This document shows, piece after piece, positions 58,561-64,000 of a DNA stretch of 64,000 bases. The notes under the pieces were generated by a model. The model had not been told where the DNA came from and did not search any database. It saw only the letters and a program-made list of their open reading frames with translations. Origin of the DNA: Siphonodentalium dalli (taxonomy: Eukaryota > Mollusca > Scaphopoda > Gadilida > Siphonodentaliidae); NCBI GenBank assembly GCA_032622095.1, contig CP136062.1, positions 138,154,351 through 138,218,350 of the forward strand. The letters run 5' to 3'. The position numbers were made by a program, and so were the translations under genes. The stretch's first letter is position 1, and every line of letters starts with the position of its first letter.

Positions 58561-61270
58561 GCATCCTCATTTCATTAGCGCTGAATTGGTCGTTCTCCAA
58601 ATGTTTTGGGCAAAAAGTCAAACAGGTTCCCAAATCCCAAAACAGGAAAAACGTCAACCAGGTTCACCGAAACTGGTACAAAAGATACATACAGTATATA
58701 TATAGGTAATATCTGGTTGGCTCAATGAATTAGATACAATCATGGTTGCTGTGATCTTTTTGCTAGTTTCAGCGTACCTTGATGACTTTTTGCCTGTTTT
58801 AGGAACATGTGTTACTTTTTACCCGAAAACCATGGGATAATGACCAATGGCGTTTAGAGGTGGCGCCGCTGATTCTATGTCAGATTGGATTTGCACGCGG
58901 CCCACGTATATCACATGTTTCGGATACCTGTTAAAGTTTGTCAGCTGCTTATAACAATAGTTTCTGTATGCACTGATGTAATGTCATAATCGAATTAACC
59001 ATCTGCGAAGCCTTTCCTACAGAAAAAAGAAAACAAAACAAAAAACGAAATAAAACAAACTGATAACGGACGACCTGGCTGCTTCAACGGCAAACCAATC
59101 ATCACCAATATTTAACGACATCTCGAAGCCACCGTCTTGTTACGTGCGCTCGCGCAACAGTATGGCGATCAGACAGATTCGTACGTAGCTTGGTGTCACC
59201 CTACTCCGTTTCACTCCATGACGTCACCAAAAACGACGTAAAACCCCGTGGCGTTCTGACATTTTTACTGTGCCGCGTTTTTGCTATGTTTATTTTATGT
59301 GTTGTTTTCGATTATTTGTTTGTCGCCGATATCGCCATCTGTCGGGATTCCCTGTTTCTATATTTAAAACTGGTATGCTCGTAGTGAGCCTCGATTTCGA
59401 TTTTTTCTCCCAGGTCAAATTACGTCAGAGTTATGACAAAAATAGATCGACCTACATTTTCTCCATCAGAACTCTACATCAAAGAGTCTATATACTCCCT
59501 CGGGACCTACATAGACTCCTTCATTTGGGTATTTTTTACTTATAATTGGGAAGTTTTATCATTTTTGGTTCGTGCGAAGACCTCTTTTTATCGTGCGGGA
59601 AAAGAGAGACATCCAAAACGCGATTTCGTAATTCGACGCAATAGGCTGAATAGCCTAACCTTCAGCCGAGTTCCGGGTCAAATACGACGAATGACGTAAC
59701 ACAAAACAAAACGCATTTGTTGACACAAACACCGTTTGAAGAGTTTATAATTACATTAAATGATCGTTATTGATTAATTATTGATTAATTATTGATATTT
59801 ATTGTTGCATATTGGCTGCTATCAATATTTACACAAATAGTATTAATTATTTCTTATACATGTAATTGCTCCTTTGGTCAACTTTGACGGAAAATGAAAA
59901 TGAAAATATGCCGCTGAAAAAAATGTAATCGATATTAAAGTCTCATCCTTTCGGCAACATGGAATTGGTTTTAATTACTTAAATGATTAATATAGTAATT
60001 TGCCTTTTATCTGTGATGAAATGAGAAATGGTAATTGTCTTGTTTTGCTAACATTAAATTAAATTAAATAAATTAAGTAAAATACAGTGAAATTATTTTT
60101 TAATTATTTTTTATTACAATTTTGCGCACGTTGGCATCTCTCTGAGGGCATTCTAGTTTCATCTGCGTCACGTATTTCGCGACACGTACCTACCCATCCG
60201 AGGTCCTATTTTCCCGCTTAAAATGCTATTAACATTGTCTCCATACGAATTAGGTCTCAACGGACAAATACAAAACGATTGACTCCCCAATGCCCATTTC
60301 AATGCAAACCTTGGACCGATTGGTACTAATAATTTAATTTTAAATGCGAATTGCCCTGAGAGGCTTATGTATAACACTGAGATGCCCCGATTTGCACAAA
60401 AAGCCCTCGAATCGGTTAGGCAGTGTGTCATCGGCGTCATGGTTGGGTTCGATTGAGCATTTACCGTGCAGCGAATCGAATGGCCGTAAGAACAACGTGC
60501 GTGCAATTGTTCATATATCCACACGCTGTGTCTTGGCATGAAGTCACTTCCGGAGTAATCTACATTCCGGATTAATCGGCAAACTGGATGCAACGACCGT
60601 ATAAATGCAAACCTTCCCAAGTATGAATGAAGCAAAGCATAAGAATTTCATCTTACGACAAGTCTTCACATTATGCAAAGTACGACTTTGACAAGCCACG
60701 CGACGGACTGTGATCAAAGTGTAATTAATCTCGTTATTCACACACTCACATACTGATACTCTTGGTGATGGATATGTTTAAACGATTCCGAGCATATGTG
60801 GACAATACCACTATGAGTCACGCCGTCTGGGACTATTAAAGAATCAGCGCCACAACGCTTAGGGAACCGTCAGTTATCGCCCTTGATCTGGACTCTCGCC
60901 ATGCACATCGGGCATATAAAATAGCTGGAATATTCATCGTGTATTCATCGAGGATTCATATTATTTATTTGCTTTTTTCAATGAGTTCTCCCTTTTGATC
61001 ACATTGGTTTTGCACTTTTGATAATCTAACACCGCGTATTTTCAGTCAAAAATTGAAAGATTATTGCATATCACCTTCAAAAGATAAGTGGCAGTTGGTT
61101 GATAAATGTGAGTACCGAGTTGATATGATAATTAGCGAGAAACATGCGTTCACACACCGCAAAGGTATACATTTAGATCTTTCTTCTGTTTGCATTCTTA
61201 GAGCGAAATCGCAAATACTTGGCATCACTGCTGATATTCTTTGAGCGAAGTCGCCAAAACTTGGCACAAT
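58561..61270. other. No gene recognised; A-rich tract and GC-richer segment
   Basis: 58990-59080 is an A-rich tract (AAAACAAAACAAAAAACG) that may be a retrosequence tail. 59090-59700 is GC- and CpG-richer, with TGACGTCA and two overlapping plus frames (59270-59545, 59433-59699) lacking recognised domains. 60150-60640 has a 155-codon minus frame (60168-60635), also unrecognised. 60050-60120 is A/T simple sequence. Confidence 0.35.
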
Positions 61271-61582
61271 TTAAGCCGCCCATATCCAATTATTAGGTAG
61301 AAGCACCCGATCGCCGAGGTCATAACTTAGCTGCTTTAAATTTCCACACGGAAGTGACACAAGGGCATAAAAAGTCTTGAACATCATCAAATGGCGCCTA
61401 TAGTTTTCTGTCTTAGTTAACGGGTTTAACACTGAGGTGATATAGGTCCCGTTCTCATCAACTGAGTACATGATTATGTAGGTGTGTGTTTTATTTCTGA
61501 AAGCCAGCCCCCCCCCCCGAGCCACATTTAAGTGGGACGTTTGGCTAAGCGTATATATGTGATAATTGTAACCAACATGCAT
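61271..61582 (-). CDS. Hypothetical frame or exon
   Basis: A 103-codon minus frame with rather protein-like composition (YSVDENGTYITSVLNPL, then RRHLMMFKTFYALVSLP) and one sequon (NGT). A C run at 61510-61520 encodes GGG and could hide a frameshift. No homology is recognised and no splice sites are convincing. Possibly an exon fragment; low confidence. Confidence 0.2.
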   Translation of the reverse strand: MHVGYNYHIYTLSQTSHLNVARGGGLAFRNKTHTYIIMYSVDENGTYITSVLNPLTKTENYRRHLMMFKTFYALVSLPCGNLKQLSYDLGDRVLLPNNWIWAA

Positions 61583-61697
61583 GCCGTTCAGTTTCTGATA
61601 TACATTTTCGCTGTTTTGATTTTTCTCGACGATGTTTGATGCGATCGATTCTCCAGAAACATATATTTCATTTAGTTCTCAAGTATGCGTATCTTAA

Positions 61698-62082
61698 CCC
61701 TTTAACCAACAAACCGGCCAAAACCGGCCAAATAAAGCTTCAACAGCCTAAAATATCTTCGGTCTGTCTCAATAGAACCATACAAATATGGATATCATTG
61801 GAACCGGCTCCTTGACCACATTGTGATAGTTACAGTTATGCCCTGTGCCAATGCATTCTCTTATATATGCGAGTCGACGATAGGTCGCCTCGCATATATA
61901 AGAGAACGCATTGGGCTAAACACTTTTAACACTTTTTACCATTTTTTCTTACATTCTTTAACAATTTTATAATTTTTAATGTGTTAAGCCAATGCATTCT
62001 CGTATATATGCGAGGCGACCTATGGTCGACTCGCATATATAACAGAATGCATTGGCACAGGGCCGTTCTGTTGGGTAAAGGG
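61698..62082 (-). mobile_element. piggyBac-like MITE, family B, full copy 2 (inverted)
   Basis: 385 bp between TTAA at 61694-61697 and 62083-62086. It is the reverse-oriented counterpart of 33891-34282 with the same CCGGCCAAAACCGGCCAAAT segment, now at the left, and two 67-bp palindromes (61848-61914, 61989-62055). Differences from copy 1 are scattered substitutions and a shorter T-rich spacer. CCC termini and TTAA support piggyBac-type mobilisation. Confidence 0.93.
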
Positions 62083-62086
62083 TTAA

Positions 62087-62849
62087 CCTAATAAGTTATC
62101 TCCATATCAACGAATGTGTTTGGTTCGAAATATTCCGCGGAGGTATTTTGATATACCTTCTCCCAAATTATTTATACATAATTTGATGTTCCAACGAGCC
62201 ATGTCCGTATACAGTAATTGAAATTAGTTTACGGTATAATGCGTTATATGAATGGCTCTGTTATTTATTACTCGGGTCGATAAAGTATTTTATTTATGTG
62301 ATTTACCGATGAAATTATGACTCCCTGCATGGTTCACTATTGCTCACGAGTCCAATTTTTACCTGAACCACAAATATTTAGATAGATAACCAGACTTATT
62401 CGGACACTCGCTAATCCCTAAACATTATGCTCAATATACCATATGAAACTCAAATAACGAAATCAGGACTCCTGTCTCTCAAATATCGCAGATATTGCAT
62501 ATGGGAGACATGATAGAAACATTTAAATAATCAAAGAAAAATATCATATAGAGCCAGATAAATTCTTCAAGAGTACAACCGACAATAAATCTAGAGGACT
62601 TTACTATAAGCTGCAAAGGAATATAAGGAAATATTCAATTTCACAGCAGATATATTCCGACTGGAATAGTTTGCTGGTATGTTTAGTTGAGATGGACAAT
62701 GTGAAAGCAGATACAATGTTGATGTGTAGTTTCCAACGTGATAGGTATATACTAATTAAATTTTCCGGGTAAAAGCCATTGCTGAACCAGTAAATGGGAT
62801 GAGAAAGAAATAGTCGGATATTCAGAACTTCCGATGATGTATAGGAGAG

Positions 62850-62852
<3 letters not shown>
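62087..62852. other. No gene recognised
   Basis: AT-rich spacer before the microsatellite. Confidence 0.4.
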
Positions 62853-63531
<679 letters not shown>

Positions 63532-63984
63532 ATGAGGAATGATAAAATTGCACGAAGGTTGATAAAATCGCAGCACAATGCACTCAAAATGTACTCAGCC
63601 ATACGTATTTACTATCCTAAAGAATGCGAAGTATTTAAATTTGGTATAATATTGGACAGTTTGTCTGTCGTTCTGATCCAAGGAACGTCCCCTGCAGATA
63701 ACGGGGTTAAGTTATCTCTTGTTATCAGTAGAAGAATTCACCGATCCACTCGTTTGTTGTTTGAAGTGACACAAATGAGCCATAAATATGAAAGTGGGTT
63801 CTCCGAAATTGATAGTAGGGTAACTGTTCCTCATTCAAGGGCAAGCTTTGATATAGGTGAAGTCAATTGTGAGTTTTTTTTACGTGTCAATGTGTATAGC
63901 TGTTATACTGAGGCAACAATTAAAGACGTATTCAGGGTTCCAGCCCAGTATTTACAACAACAACAACAACATAGTGTCATTTAA
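63532..63984 (+). CDS. Hypothetical 150-codon frame
   Basis: Frame from ATG 63532 to a stop at 63984, ending in a (CAA)n-encoded Gln run before the stop. Composition is fairly protein-like with few AT-biased residues, but there is no motif I recognise. An upstream exon cannot be excluded. It may be a real terminal exon or a chance frame. Confidence 0.25.
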   Translation: MRNDKIARRLIKSQHNALKMYSAIRIYYPKECEVFKFGIILDSLSVVLIQGTSPADNGVKLSLVISRRIHRSTRLLFEVTQMSHKYESGFSEIDSRVTVPHSRASFDIGEVNCEFFLRVNVYSCYTEATIKDVFRVPAQYLQQQQQHSVI

Positions 63985-64000
63985 CATCGAATTTGCTCTG

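Noticed and set aside
60168-60635. 155-codon minus frame
   Set aside because: No known motif; an overlapping plus frame of similar quality exists. Kept only as a note.

Overview
This window reads as a eukaryotic, almost certainly invertebrate animal, nuclear genome. The composition is AT-rich. There is no operon-like gene packing, and microsatellites, tRNA-derived SINEs, degenerate and intact non-LTR retrotransposons and many short inverted-repeat DNA transposons (MITEs) are all present. The style of the repeats (runs of GACAGACAGACAAAC at element tails, AAGGTCAAGGTCA-rich tandem blocks, a SINE ending in the words CCATGGCTGCTGAAAG) is what I associate with lophotrochozoans, perhaps a mollusc. 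That assignment is an impression, not a demonstration. I found no host gene that I can name; the window looks like an intergenic or deep intronic repeat landscape.

Layout. 1-9.9 kb: low-copy AT-rich DNA with a TTAA-flanked MITE, a 178-bp tandem repeat, a diverged TTAA MITE, a mariner-type palindromic MITE and a GC-rich foldback element with an 8-bp target duplication. 9.9-13.8 kb: three small tandem arrays and a rearranged direct repeat. 13.85-18.45 kb: a compound block of elements joined end to end at CTAG, including a ~0.9-kb near-identical direct duplication, a ~1.15-kb inverted pair built on a 122-bp unit, and SINE-like tRNA-derived sequence. 18.47-21.93 kb: a tandem ~145-bp repeat tract broken by a precise TTAA insertion. 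21.9-33.1 kb: three non-LTR retrotransposon families or fragments. One is a 5'-truncated element with an intact 1,015-codon frame; one is an L2/CR1-like endonuclease region cleanly interrupted by a 542-bp insertion with an 8-bp duplication; one is a dead L2/CR1-like reverse transcriptase. Large hairpins lie between them. 33.5-42.6 kb: TTAA MITEs and two copies of a ~0.9-kb inverted-repeat element. 46-50.5 kb: a SINE, a Jockey/I-like ORF1 relic with zinc knuckles and a higher-order tandem array. 53-62 kb: more TTAA MITEs and a possible small membrane-protein exon with a decayed tandem copy. 62.85-63.03 kb: a long GA microsatellite.

Functionally the window is a record of transposition. Elements flanked by TTAA, the target of piggyBac-type transposases, are the commonest recognisable class (four families, about a dozen copies), yet no transposase gene is present, so all must have been mobilised in trans. 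The LINE-encoded protein is the only long open frame and could still be largely functional apart from its missing N-terminus. I do not see a convincing new biological system. The observations most worth checking are the TTAA MITE family with a 67-bp palindrome of fixed length, the several clean insertion events, and the 57.6-58.6 kb membrane ORF pair.
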